Source: Acanthosepion esculentum (taxonomy: Eukaryota; Mollusca; Cephalopoda; Sepiida; Sepiidae). From it: a stretch of 64,000 nucleotides of DNA. Positions 10,615 through 20,930 of this stretch are shown here, piece after piece. Where the stretch lies: positions 61,154,754 through 61,218,753 of the forward strand of contig OZ038488.1 of the NCBI GenBank assembly GCA_964036315.1, written 5' to 3'. Position numbers and translations under genes: made by a program. Within the stretch, counting starts at the first letter, position 1. Each line of letters begins with the position of its first letter. The notes under the pieces were generated by a model. The model was given only the letters and a program-made list of their open reading frames with translations, was not told the origin of the DNA and did no database searches.

Positions 10615-11547
10615 CAGTGCTGTTCGATAAAAGTGACTCACCTTATCCTTTGAATTTAGTTCAGCTTCCGTTTCATCGGAGAAGAGAACATTCTTCCAGT
10701 CTTCTACGGTGAAATCTTTGTAATAGTGTAGCCCATTCAAGTCTCTTAGCTTTGTTGGCTTTGCTTATTAGCGGCTTAAACCTTCGTGTACAAGATTTGT
10801 AGCCTTGTTCTAACAGTCACCTACGGACTGTTGAAGAGGCAAGACTAACACCTTGCTTAGACTGGCTGCAATTTCTTGGCAAGTTATAGTCCTATTCTTC
10901 GCAACTTCTCTCTTGATTACCCTGCCAGTTCTATCATCAATCTTTTTCTCTCGTCCCCTTGTTTCCTTCCTTGGAGAGCAGGAGTGGCATCATTATGTGC
11001 CTAAGCACTTGAGAGACAGTTAATTGCGAGGTTATAGCAATTTCTCTCGTAGACTTGCCTTCTTTTGAGAGGGCAATAATAAATGCCTTAAGTGGTTCTG
11101 ATTTGTGTTTGTACTCTTTCATCTGGTTAGTGACTTAAGTGGCTATTTCAAGCTGTTTTTATACTCTATGAGGCTTTCTGGAAAATTCTGGAATAGTCTA
11201 GATTTAATTTAAGCTGTTCTAGAATTCTCTAGAATATTGTTCTGAGTGTATTGTAAAATAGTTTTCAATATTTTGTCAAAAGATCTTTAAATTTACCAGT
11301 TTAATCATTAGAATGCGATATCTGAGTCACTTTTTTTGCACCGAGTTTTATTCCTGAATCTCATTTATATCCAAATTTATAATTATCAATAGAATACCTT
11401 AGGGTGAATAAACTTTTTTCCTAGGTGGTCGGGAAGGGGTCTTTATATTAGTAAGATTAAAAATTAGTTTAACCCCAAAAACAATATAGACAAAAAATAT
11501 TTTTAGTAAAAAAAAAACAGGTGAGTCACTTTTATCGAACAGCACTG
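10615..11547 (-). mobile_element. Tc1-like deletion derivative with 29-bp perfect TIRs
   Basis: The ends are CAGTGCTGTTCGATAAAAGT (10615 onward) and its exact reverse complement at 11519-11547; the perfect repeat is 29 bp. Both ends are flanked by TA (10613-10614, 11548-11549), the Tc1/mariner target duplication. Length is 933 bp. The left TIR abuts the truncated transposase coding region. An inner copy of the end sequence (gagtcactttttttg, near 11325) suggests an IR/DR arrangement. The perfect TIRs imply fairly recent mobilisation in trans. Confidence 0.85.
10645..11122 (-). pseudogene. Truncated Tc1 transposase inside the deletion derivative
   Basis: Starts at Met 11122 with HTH-like text (AFIIALSKEGKSTREIA). 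After a frameshift it continues with KREVAKNRTITCQEIAASLS, then VEDWKNVLFSDETEAEL, which holds the first catalytic Asp block. The frame stops where the left TIR begins, so the second and third catalytic residues are deleted. Two in-frame stops lie between the HTH and the catalytic block. Confidence 0.8.
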
Positions 11548-11667
11548 TAGATTATCGTTGTAACCAAGGTGTTGTTCTGATTGGAATCGCAGAAAAGAAG
11601 TCTGCTACATCAGTCTCCTGATGATTCTAAAATTACATCTATAAGTTCATAGGAGACTAAGTTAAAA

Positions 11668-11790
11668 TTATTCTTTTATGCGCCGTGCCCTTTCGGGACG
11701 TGGAGATCACGACTCCCGACAGCCTCTGTCGTTTCCAGCTCTGAGTAATTTTTGCCAGGCATAACTGGACGAAATGCGTTATGATATTCG
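11668..11790 (-). pseudogene. LINE-A 3' terminal scrap
   Basis: gccgtgccctttcgggacg and gatcacgactccc match, with substitutions, the LINE-A 3' end seen near 49180 and 54350 (gtgccatgtcctttcaggac, gatcatggctctcc). Too short to place further. Confidence 0.45.
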
Positions 11791-12374
11791 CCAGGTAAAT
11801 ACATTAATTATAAATGCATTGGATATTCAGGGCTGTCAGCTGTCAGGAATTGATGAGAGAATAAATATATTATATGTCTGATACTACGTATGTTGGCATA
11901 AAAACGAACTGAAAGCCAGGACATATTTGATTCCCAGTGGGGAGGAATGATTACATAATTAACTATCATCGTATTTGAAGAGGCTTACTTCCGTTCAACT
12001 GAATTCGATTCCAGCTGAATTATAGAATAATGTGAATGATAGATTATAGCAGAAATAACAGCACCAAGTGCAGGTGGTTTGTAAAAATCACAAAGAAATG
12101 ATAAGTTTTTGAATGTGGAATTATTTTCGGCAAGCGTGCCTTCTCCATTTCGCTAACTTGCTATAATACAATTTCTTATCCAAATCTGATTGTACTAAAG
12201 CTATACCGAGTCTTCTAAACCCTTCCGATTGTAGAAAAAGCAGACACATTGCAGCCGTAGCATAAGTAGATGTGTCTCGGGCAATATAACCAAGTTCATC
12301 ATTCTTCAGGCTTGTTTTGAATTTGGATTTGTCCTTCTAGACTAACTGTCACTGATAGCTAAAAAGCGCAATCT
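11791..12374. other. No recognisable gene
   Basis: Mixed AT-rich DNA, nothing assigned. Confidence 0.4.
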
Positions 12375-12540
12375 TCTCTGTTATTTAACCCATACTTGAA
12401 GGGAAAGCAGAAGCGTTGGAATAAATTGTTCGCATATGTGTGAAAGTGAATAGACTAGGCCGGAATTTGAACTCGTCTCGCCAATTTACCTTTCCTCGCC
12501 CATAAGCGTTATGCTATCTACACATCTCCACGCATTTGTA
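12375..12540 (-). mobile_element. Ceph-SINE-like copy, tRNA head
   Basis: On the minus strand a box A-like GTGTAGATAGCATAACG is followed by a box B-like GAGTTCAAATTCCGG. Then come a body with attcactttcacac and the end tatgggttaaataacag. The 3' tail is missing. It resembles the bodies at 30545 and 48770. Confidence 0.6.
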
Positions 12541-13715
12541 CTACGATAAAATTCACAATAGAATATTGGTAATTGTTCACCTGTTTTATATTGTTGCTGT
12601 TTTTACTATTTGCATTTGACGATCTTTGAGTAACATAATTCTGAAAGAAAGAACCAAACTCCGCTGATGTTTTTTCCGTCATGGATGATTTTCTTTCTGA
12701 TTCGTTAACAGAGTTATATTAGACGAAATTCATATTTTGGGATTCAATGAAAAGTTTGTTTTTTTTTGTTTGTTTTTTTTGCTCAGATTTGGGGAAGAGA
12801 GACTTTTTCCCCAAATCTGAGGAAATAAACAAAATCAACATTTTTTTTTGCATTCCTTTTTTGGTCGGGATGACAACTTTTCAACACTTCCTCCTGAGTT
12901 AGATTTTTCTTATTTCATTTAATCCACTCAATCTCTTTTACGTTGATAAGAAGTGTCATATAATAATTCTGCTTACTCCCTGTCAGATCGTTAGTTAGCA
13001 CGCCCGTTGCATACTGTCATTATCTCAGACAAATAATAAACCATTCCGTTTTGATTGTGAGTAAATACGGACGAAAAACATATATCAAAGAAACTGTAAA
13101 GTTTGACTGTGAAAAGAAATCGTAAGAAATAATCTAAAGGAGGTGATAACACTCACATGTGTTTAACGCCTGCTTCAGTGAAATTAAAAATCTCATTACT
13201 TATTTAAATAATGGCTTGTGTTCATAATTAAGGTTGTTATTGCCATATCTTGGTAAAGTTGTTAAGCTCAAATATTTAACAAATAGGGAATTTTTATTAG
13301 TATTTTGCTGTCCTGGAGGTCGCATGGAGATTATTCACTCATTAAATTAAAATAAGAAAACCGTGAAATTTTTATGTATACTGCTAATTCGTCATAACCA
13401 TATGTTATTCGTAGTTCATCCAGGAAATATTTTACCGCTTAAGACTATTAACACCAGGCTTCTTGTTATCCAATAATAGCTATTGAATTAGTATTCAAGA
13501 CAGTTGTTACTATTATCTGTGTTAGATACTCACGTGTCACTATTTCCCTTATAGACGTGTTGACATCAGAAAATGGATCAGTTACAAATTAAGCTTACAT
13601 TATATCTAACAGAAACGTAAAAAGTTGCTGTAAGTATCAATAATATAATCAGAAAAGGACTTATCACTGTCTGGATGTGATTAGATTATGGAATGAGTGA
13701 GTAAACTGGGGTAAC
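12541..13715. other. No recognisable gene
   Basis: AT-rich. Near 12770-12840 ctcagatttggggaagaga and ttccccaaatctgagg form an imperfect inverted repeat of about 15 bp flanked by T-runs. No coding signal. Confidence 0.4.
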
Positions 13716-13718
13716 AGA

Positions 13719-13808
13719 AATGTGTTCATACAGAAAGATGCTGAAAATCCGATAGACTGAAGAAGTAACGTGAAGGTTTTAGTGAAAATGGAAACCAAAA
13801 GAAGTTGA
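13719..13808 (+). pseudogene. LINE-A post-RT fragment
   Basis: tcatacagaaagatgctgaa and gaaaatggaaaccaaaagaa encode the FYRKMLK...VLVKMETKR block of LINE-A. The element is cut by the adjoining SINE at about 13810. Confidence 0.6.
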
Positions 13809-13814
13809 CTATAC

Positions 13815-14050
13815 TATTTTGGTTGTTTTTATTTAGCGGCATATCAAACTCTATGGGTTATTTAGTGCCGAAAACTAAATATTTTGCACTCAATTTTATT
13901 ATTATTTTGATAATAATAATGGTTTTGGTTATAGAATTCTTAGTAATTAACCAATATCTGGGAGATTGAAAAGGTAGATGCATACATTTCCCCAAGAGTA
14001 TTTCCACGCAAGTGCAAATAGCGAACCTAACTAGAAATAGATAAACGCAT
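13815..14050 (-). mobile_element. Ceph-SINE-like copy with tail
   Basis: The left end is the shared 3' tail (tttagcggcatatcaaac, gggttatttagtgccgaaaa). An ATT-rich linker follows, then tagtaattaaccaatatctg and the body to cgaacctaactagaaatag. The head is missing. Orientation is inferred from the 48639 copy. Confidence 0.65.
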
Positions 14051-14600
14051 CGCTACATCCCATAATCTCTCAAATTTTTACTCCCCTATACCTAAACCCC
14101 TTAACCTTTCCTTCTCCAATATCCGTGGTATTCGTACCAATTTCTGCAGTGTGGATTTGTTCCGCTTCCAAACGTTTCCTGATATACTAGCCCTCTGCGA
14201 GACTAATCTTAACTTGTCAATCCCTTCCTCTGATTTCTCGATTCCTGGCTACCTTTCTCTCCTTAAAAAGAACTCTAATGTCCATATTCATAGCCTGAGA
14301 GTTTATCTCCGCGATCATCTCCTGCTAGCTAGGGGAATTCTCTTTCGAAACTCCAGACCATTCGTATATGTGTCTCTTTCTATCTCTCCTCAATTCAGTA
14401 AGCTCTCTCTTCTTTCTCTTCCGTTCCCCTTCTTCTCAAAACTGTGGTGTACTCGATAATATAGATAAGGCCATCTCTCTACACCCTTTTGCAAACATAT
14501 TCGTGCTCAGTGACTTTAACGTTCACCATAGCAGGTGGCTTCAACGCTCTGTTACTGACCTCGCTAGCATCCAAACCCTTAACTTTTCAATATCTAAAAC
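14050..14600 (+). pseudogene. jockey-type LINE endonuclease (EEP) domain, N-terminal part
   Basis: The plus frame reads DILALCETNLNLSIPSSDFS, including the catalytic Glu of the APE-like endonuclease. After a frameshift near 14370 it continues with FLFRSPSSQNCGV and NIFVLSDFNVHHSRWL, the DFN(A/V)HH metal-binding block. It stops after LASIQTLNFSISKTLN, where Penelope-like sequence begins in the same frame. Confidence 0.8.
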
Positions 14601-15184
14601 TCTAAATAAACCCATGCAATCATACTTATCTAACAAATATAGCGTTGCTCCCACCAACAAATTCCTTGACAAATCACATTCTAATAAACCTAACAATAAT
14701 ATCCTAGCTTCGTTAGATATTCAATGTCTCTTTACAAATGCTCCTGTTAAGGAAACCATAGAAATAGTTATGCCAAAAGCTTATATAATCACACTAAACT
14801 CACTCCACCTAATATTAGACGAAATATTTTACGTAAACGCCTAATGTCTTGTACTACACAATTACTATTTTACGATCACAATGGCAACTTTTACACACAG
14901 ACTGGCAGCGTAGAGATGGGCTCGCCTCCGGCTCCTACTTTATCTAATTTCCATAGGAACCATGTAAAAAATAAGGTATTTAATAATTTCAACAAATGCT
15001 CAATGTATGCCAGATATAATGACAGTGTTTTCATGTTAACGTAAAATATAGATGAATTAAAAACTCTGAGAGAATTATTTGAAAGTAACTAAGTTCTACA
15101 ATTCACTTATTAAGTCAACATTAAAAATAGAATCCTTTTCCTTGGCCTTCTAGTAGATACTAATAATGATTATTTTTCACTTTC

Positions 15185-15188
<4 letters not shown>
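14601..15188 (+). pseudogene. Penelope-like reverse transcriptase, RT core fragment
   Basis: The segment reads MQSYLSNKYSVAPTN, then NILASLDIQCLFTNAPV, the PLE fingers/palm block. A stop and frame change follow, then LLFYDHNGNFYTQTGSVEMG, the conserved GxxMGSPLGP region with Leu lost. Next are YARYNDSVFML, where the YVDD catalytic site is destroyed, and LFLGLLVDTNNDYFS. It terminates at an (AT)n tract. It joins the jockey endonuclease in frame on its 5' side. Confidence 0.75.

Positions 15189-15242
<54 letters not shown>
15188..15242. repeat. (AT)n microsatellite
   Basis: Pure AT tract separating the PLE RT core from more degenerate PLE-like sequence. Confidence 0.97.
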
Positions 15243-15246
<4 letters not shown>

Positions 15247-15840
15247 AAGTAGGAGTAAAAATTCATGTATCCTTAATTATAAGAACGAATATTCAGACAG
15301 ATATGAATTAGATAAGTTATAAATGACATGATTTATCGTGCAAAAATGATTTGCTTTTCGGATACATTGTTTTAAGTATATAAAACACACACTTATGTAC
15401 AATAATTTGATAAACCATTTTATTGATGAAGAAATAAGCTTTAATGAAATTTAGAAAATAAAATAATGAAAGCAACCAGCATGATTTAAACAAAAATAAA
15501 ATCTATTAAATTGTTTTATTATAACCAGAGGCATCCTGGTTATAAACAAGGTAAAATGGTTATTAAAATTAAATCCACCGGTATATAAAAGTTATTGATC
15601 CTAACAAATACCTTATATTTATCGTTTATTATAAAGGATTTCCAAACGTCTGATCTAATTCTTAGATACACCTTAAATTGCGGCATAAAAGTCGAGTTTT
15701 CAATCCTAAAATCTTTTTCCGAAAGATGGTGGGTATGAAAAGCAAACCTTTACTACCCATTTGTAAACAAGTAGGACAACAGTCCTAAGAATTACTGTAC
15801 ACAATCTACCGTACCTCCAGCAGGCTGCCACAAATATATC
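15243..15840 (+). pseudogene. Probable downstream PLE remnant
   Basis: Heavily frame-broken. NKYLIFIVYYKGFPN near 15600-15650 and LRHKSRVFNPK resemble the region after the PLE RT palm. A weak Cys-containing stretch follows. The call depends on position after the RT core as much as on motifs. Confidence 0.4.
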
Positions 15841-16189
15841 CCACTAAAACCTGTCTTTAGTGAACATATTTGACATATAAACACAGAAATGAATATAAGA
15901 CAATAACACAAATTCAGTTTTCTATTAATATACACCATACTCTCTCATAGGTTGACTTGTTATTTGTCACAATTTAGGGCCATTCGCTTACATATAGATC
16001 AACATACCACAAATAACAAAGAACTATATAAAAATTGTAGTAGGTAACGCCAAATTATAAAATACGAAAGACTCAAAATTTTGACAGCTGTTGCAATACA
16101 AGAGAAGCAGCCTGCATAAAATATAGTATTTGTTTCTGCACATGAGTTCGTGTATTGACGGATCTAGAAAAATAAAATACACATGAAAA
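15841..16189. other. No recognisable gene
   Basis: AT-rich. The minus frame 16073-16513 runs partly through this stretch but only its upstream half is LINE-A. Confidence 0.4.
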
Positions 16190-16458
16190 TTCTGTTAAAC
16201 CCTTCAATTGATTTCCCGTTGCCGATAATGGCTCCTTCCCATTTTTGTTCATTTTAGATCTTGATGGATTTTGCCTTTTTGTCATCTCTTCTAAACACTG
16301 TTCTGCCATCCTTTCACTCAAGCTCGCCAGGTAAGTTATGCGTTGTTTTCCTCTATCCCTTTTGCATTCAATCTGTCCTGTGAGTATAAAATTTTCCAAT
16401 CCTTCTTTCCTCATTATGCAGCTTAGAAATGTTAATCGACTCTTTCTGATGTTCAGTT
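16190..16458 (-). pseudogene. LINE-A C-terminal part, 3' piece of a split element
   Basis: The minus frame has LNIRKSRLTFLS, CIMRKEGLENFILTGQIE, then RDRGKQRITYLASLSERMAE. A frameshifted remnant of the last block follows. It is the continuation of 16749-16915, with a SINE-A copy between the pieces. Confidence 0.75.
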
Positions 16459-16748
16459 CAGTTATGTGCCATGCGTGATACACGCTTAGGCGATCATGTA
16501 TCTTTCGATACATGACTGACGAGGCAGATTATTTTCCTGCAGTACGTTGCCATTTCTTTCTGCTGTAGACCAGTTGTCATACAAGGCTATAGAACCCTGT
16601 CTGACCTGCTATTTAGCCGTATATGAGGAGAGAAGAAGAGAATTCATGCATTTCCCAAGGGTATTAGCACGTTAGTGAATGTAATGGATTCGACTGGAAT
16701 TCGAACTCGGTTCTCCGATCCCGCAATCCGAGCCGCTATCCATTGCTT
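16459..16748 (-). mobile_element. SINE-A inserted in LINE-A
   Basis: A full-length match to 4103-4397. The head is box A-like, then box B (GAGTTCGAATTCC); the body follows, and the tail ends gtatcacgcatggcacataa. It lies between two collinear LINE-A pieces, so it inserted into that LINE. No clear target-site duplication remains and a few LINE codons are missing at the junction. Confidence 0.8.
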
Positions 16749-16915
16749 CCTTAGGTTCCATTTTCTCCAAAACTTCGTCGTTGCTCACATGTTCAGTCCA
16801 TGATATTTTCAGCAACTTTCTGTAGAACCACGTTTCTGTGACTTCAAATCTCTTCTTCAGATGTGGGATGATTGTGCAGCATTCAGTGCCATATAGCATA
16901 ATTGCTAGCTTTACT
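16749..16915 (-). pseudogene. LINE-A post-RT part, 5' piece of a split element
   Basis: The minus frame reads IMLYGTECCTIIPHLKKRFE, then TETWFYRKLLKISWTEHVSN and DEVLEKMEPK, the standard LINE-A post-RT segment. Homology stops at about 16915 upstream. Confidence 0.8.
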
Positions 16916-17231
16916 CATTAATACACTTGTTGGTTTCTCCATTAAGATAAAATTTCTTCATGTTTTTTTTTCGTAAAGCCCGTATCATTAGACATATGTA
17001 TTACTAAATCCACTACTCTCTATATGATCATTAATAGATCTTAAACTCTATAGATATATTTACCCGATGTCGAATTTTATATATAATCATCAATAGATCT
17101 CCGAATCTATGGAAAATTATTATTAGATCTCCAAGTCTCTATATAATCATTGCTAGATATTCAAATGTATACATAATTATTAATAGATCTCCGAATCTTA
17201 AATCAATATATAATCCTTACTAGATCTCCAA

Positions 17232-17400
17232 ATATATATATATATATATATATATGAAGAAATATAGTCTTAAAGTGTGCTATATTTATGGGATGAAGTG
17301 CTCAATATCAGAGATAGAGCGTGTGTAAATATAAAAGTTGCCTGACGATTGCACTAGCATGAAACAGACTGTCGCCTCTAAGTGATGACTTCTATGTTCA

Positions 17401-17457
<57 letters not shown>
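17232..17457 (+). mobile_element. Repeat P (PLE-like 3' end) flanked by (AT)n, copy 1
   Basis: aagtgctcaatatcagagat and agcgtgtgtaaatataaaag match 47695-47790 and, less well, 43905-43985. The element carries a hammerhead-like hairpin at 17342-17373. AT tracts lie on both sides (17231-17254, 17405-17449). It sits inside a minisatellite array. Confidence 0.6.
17342..17373 (+). ncRNA. Hammerhead-like motif in repeat P
   Basis: CTGACGA (17342-17348) fits the CUGANGA core. Stem II is TGC/GCA with a flanking T-T mismatch, then GAA (17361-17363). Stem III is ACAG-A-CTGT (17364-17372) and the cleavage-site C is 17373. Stem I has only two obvious pairs. A plain hairpin (CTG/CAG outer stem) is an alternative fold. 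Confidence 0.5.
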
Positions 17458-17464
<7 letters not shown>

Positions 17465-17576
17465 ATCATTACTAAATCTCTAAGTCTATATATAATAATT
17501 ACTAGATATCCACATCTATATATATTTATTACTATATCTTCAAATCTGTATATAATCATTAGTACATCTCCAACTA

Positions 17577-18650
17577 GGAGTTAAACTCTTTAAATACTAC
17601 TTGTATTTCCTCTCCAGATTCTCATATATGGGGTGTTTATCAATTTTATTCCGTGGTATGGTTTTATCCGATTGCATAATGATGTCAAGAAAATAGTATA
17701 TACGAACTTTTAAGTTCTTTACGTGTATGACGAGTACTTTGCTTGTATTGTCCGGTCGGTGTGTATGGCGAAAGCCCAGAGCAAAGTAACTTTCACCTCG
17801 AAATGGTGGAGGTTTTTGCTAATAATTTCTTTCTGTATATTATGATGTTGGCAAAACTTCCAAGGAAGGTCTTACCTTGCTACATCGTGTCTATTTTTAA
17901 ATTCATTTGGTGCTAGACTAGAACAGCTAGATATAACACGATCAATAGTCACCTCAGCATGTGTTTAGAAACGACGCTTTGGATCTGTTCCAGTCTTCAG
18001 AATGAATGCCCGGTGAAATCACGTCATTAACTTTGATTTCGAGCTACTAGGATAAAAAAAACTTCGGTTTTTGATGGGTCAGATGCTCTGCAGCCATTGT
18101 AATTGATCCGCCAATGATGATAGTCATAGATGTCATCTTCATATTCCACCATTTTTACATTTCTTTTGTAAATTTATTTTTTATACTAATTTTTATCAAA
18201 AAAAAGGCCCAAGAGTCAGTCTAGATAGATCATTACTGAATGTGGATTGGGCAGCTTCAAGTCAGGTATAGTAGCTATATTTTGTTTTGATGCAACTCCT
18301 GTTTTTACAATATTCTTCATTATTATTATTATTTGAGATTCTTTCTGACTGTCTTGGCCGGGTGATGATAGTCATATCTAAGTTTCTACTCACAGTTTAA
18401 ATACTGACCACTTTCTCCAGTCAACACCAGAGCTGTTCCATTCAACATTGCTACCTGCACACTCCGATTGATGTGAGGTATCCCAAAGGCGGCCTGTGTA
18501 GCAGAACGTTTCATGCAAATAATTCCAGTTGCACCAATCACAAAACGAGACAACTTGTGCTGCTGTTTGATGGATTCCTCCGGTTTTCCCTGCCTGTTCT
18601 CGTTACCCTCTATTTGTACATGCTCCGCCTTTACGATGTTATTATTCCAA
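17577..18650. other. No recognisable gene
   Basis: Mixed sequence. A somewhat less AT-rich block at 18360-18640 has open frames on both strands (71 and 66 codons on the plus strand) but no recognised motif. Nothing supported. Confidence 0.4.
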
Positions 18651-18656
18651 CATACG

Positions 18657-19240
18657 AAGGGTGTTCCAATAACTTGGTCCGATTTTAAATGTGAATTAAG
18701 TTTAATCCTCTAATGATTGTTTGCTTTTTCTTTCAGATCTAACAACTAAAGTGTTAGACAATTTCAACCATGGAAAGATTAACAATCAAACAACGTGATA
18801 CAATTATCGAAGCCTATTATGAAAATGGACGTTCAAAGAGAAATGCAATGAGAAGTTTCTAGGTTGCATCATCTCTCGAAACAGCGAAATCAATTGGACA
18901 CCAGGATCGTGCGACTTGACGCATTTAGATTCCTTCCTTTGGGGTCATCTCAAAAGTAAGGTTTATACCAACAAGCTAACAACAATTCAACAGCTGAAGG
19001 ATGAGATAATAAGGCATATTAGTGAGATCGAGGAACAAACATGCAGAGACGCAATCAAAGATTTTCACCATCGAGTGGAGGTGTGTCGCCGAAGCCTTGG
19101 CGGACATTTGGGCGATATTATTTTTCACACATAATTGCCATGGCTTAAATAACATGATCCAATAGAGAAATGAATACATTTTCACCAATGACACTGAATT
19201 ATTTACTGCTGGCTTTGATCTGTCTTAATGAAACACCCTT
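18657..19240 (+). mobile_element. Non-autonomous mariner element, copy 1
   Basis: The ends read AAGGGTGTTCCAATAA and, inverted, AAGGGTGTTTCATTAA; a TA follows the right end. Inside, MERLTIKQRDTIIEAYYENG (18770 on) is the transposase N-terminal helix-turn-helix start. It runs almost directly into C-terminal sequence (WTPGSCDLTHLDSFLWGHLK, LKDEIIRHI, GGHLGDIIFHT). The first two catalytic blocks are missing. The 37758-38301 copy shares this deletion. Confidence 0.8.
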
Positions 19241-19244
19241 TACA

Positions 19245-19480
19245 ACAAAATGGAAACAATAAGGTGGCATACTTAGAAAGAGAAAAAGGCCATTTCTTGG
19301 GCAAATAATGAGGGTTTAGGAAAGAGAATCTCAGAGGTCATATTGAAGTCAAGAGGAATAGATGAAAGCAGGGACTAACCTACCTAACGAGCTGATGTAA
19401 ATGGTTGGCAGCATTGGATCAAAACTATAAAGGACAGGAAATAGTGGAGAAGCATGGTCGTCCACGTCCTGAAAGGACAA
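19245..19480 (+). pseudogene. LINE-A C-terminal fragment
   Basis: Degenerate match to the LINE-A tail: agaaaaaggccatttcttgg, then taatgagggtttaggaaaga, then tcgtccacgtcctgaaagga. It adjoins the right end of the mariner element. Confidence 0.6.
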
Positions 19481-19794
19481 TATGTGGCAAATGGAAGAAG
19501 AAATAAAACTAGCTACGCGCTATTTCCCATGCTTCTCTTGCTAACAATTTGCTGTATCAGAATGAATTCTCCTAGCTTACCCAACCTCATTTCTGATGTA
19601 CTGTGCGTGTTATATTCTCTTAGATGTCTTTTAGCAGTAAGTTCGTTGTAGTTTCTAACCTCATTAAAACTTCCTCGTTTCTCATATATTCTAACTATGG
19701 TATTCTCTCAGCATTCACTGAAGTCCTTTCTTCTTTTATGACAAGAATTGCCCAGTTGTTTCATTTGTTTCTCTTCTTGTTCTTCTACATCGAC

Positions 19795-20055
19795 TTTGTG
19801 CCGTCCATTCAGGGTGTTGGCGATCATGGCTCTCCACAATTTCATGTCATTTGTAGCTCTTAATAAATTGAGTTTTTGTTATCTGTCCTAAATCCTATCC
19901 GCCATTCATTTACACAAGAAGGCTAGGTAGATTATGCGTTATTTTCATCTGTTTCCCTTGATCTCAATATGTCCTGAAAGTGTCAAATTCTCTAAACCGT
20001 CTTTCCTCGTTATGTGACTTCTCTTAATGTAAAGTAGAAGTGTCATAATTGTATA
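19795..20055 (-). pseudogene. LINE-A C-terminal tail, duplicated outer copy
   Basis: Minus-strand LINE-A end: gtgccgtccattcagggtgt at its 3' side and the gtcaaattctctaaaccgtc block at 19981. It repeats the segment at 20090-20345 with an offset of 299 bp, and then stops. Confidence 0.7.
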
Positions 20056-20089
20056 CCTACTTTTGCCTTCCCTTGTGTGTTCCTCTTCT

Positions 20090-20930
20090 ATATGCCATGT
20101 CCCATTAGGACGTGGATTGTCATGGCTCTCAACAATTTACTGTATTGTATAGCTCTTCGTAAAGTTTGTCTTTTTGCAATCTCTCCAAATCCCCGTTCTG
20201 CCAAACATTTACACGAGCTCGTTAGATAGGTTATGCATAGTAATCCTCTTTCGATCTGCCCTTTAATATGTTCCGTAAGTGTCAAATTCTCTAAACCGTC
20301 TTTCCTCGTTATGTGACTTCTCCTAATGTAAAGTAGAAGTGTTCCTTTTGCTTCCATTTGTCTAAGACTTTGTCGTTGCTCAAAAGCTCGGACCATGGTA
20401 TTCTCAGCACCATTCTCTATAACCAACATTCTGTTGATTTAAGTCTCTTCTTCATCTGTGAGTATATTTACTGTCATATAGGAGGCCTGATGTTACGTTA
20501 CAGTTCAGTAATCTTTTCTTTGTTTCTAACTTTAACTATCCCAATGCGCCTTCGAATTTCAGTGTTACACTATCCGTCATCTATTAAAACACTTCCTAGA
20601 TATTTACATTTTCGTATTTGTTTGACTTTTGTATCTCCAAATTTTCATTTCCATGTTGGGTTTTTCCTTTCTGTTGACAGCCCTGCATTCTGTCTTCTTG
20701 TCATTAATGTTTAGTCCATTCTTCTTGCTTTCCTTTACTATATTTTATAGGAGTTCTTGTTTCCTTTCTGTGACTGCTATCAACACATATCTGCATATAT
20801 TATGTTGTTAAGATTGTGGCTGCTAATAATGAATCCTGGTAGGACATCTAATACTCTCAGAATCGCCTCACTGTATAGGTTGAATAAATCCAGTGCGAAG
20901 ACACATCTCTGCCTTAGCTCTTTCTTTTTG
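20090..20930 (-). pseudogene. LINE-A RT 3' half through C-terminus, relic
   Basis: On the minus strand broken frames run from FALDLFNLYSEAILR (RT motif before the catalytic block) and LPGFIISSHNLNNI at about 20900-20800. Then come a degenerate palm end (VLIAVTERKQELL), KESKKNGLNINDKKTECRAV, and the post-RT tail down to 20090. The YADD motif is destroyed. It ends in ggacatggcatatagaagag, the LINE-A 3' terminus. Confidence 0.75.

Larger units (their letters stand above)
17025..17576. repeat. 30-bp minisatellite, about 11 units, interrupted
   Basis: Units of the form tatataatcattactagatc + tccaaatcta recur at about 17025, 17080, 17110, 17140, 17170 and 17205. They resume at 17460, 17490, 17520 and 17550. 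Between 17230 and 17457 the array is interrupted by repeat P and (AT)n tracts. Confidence 0.8.
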
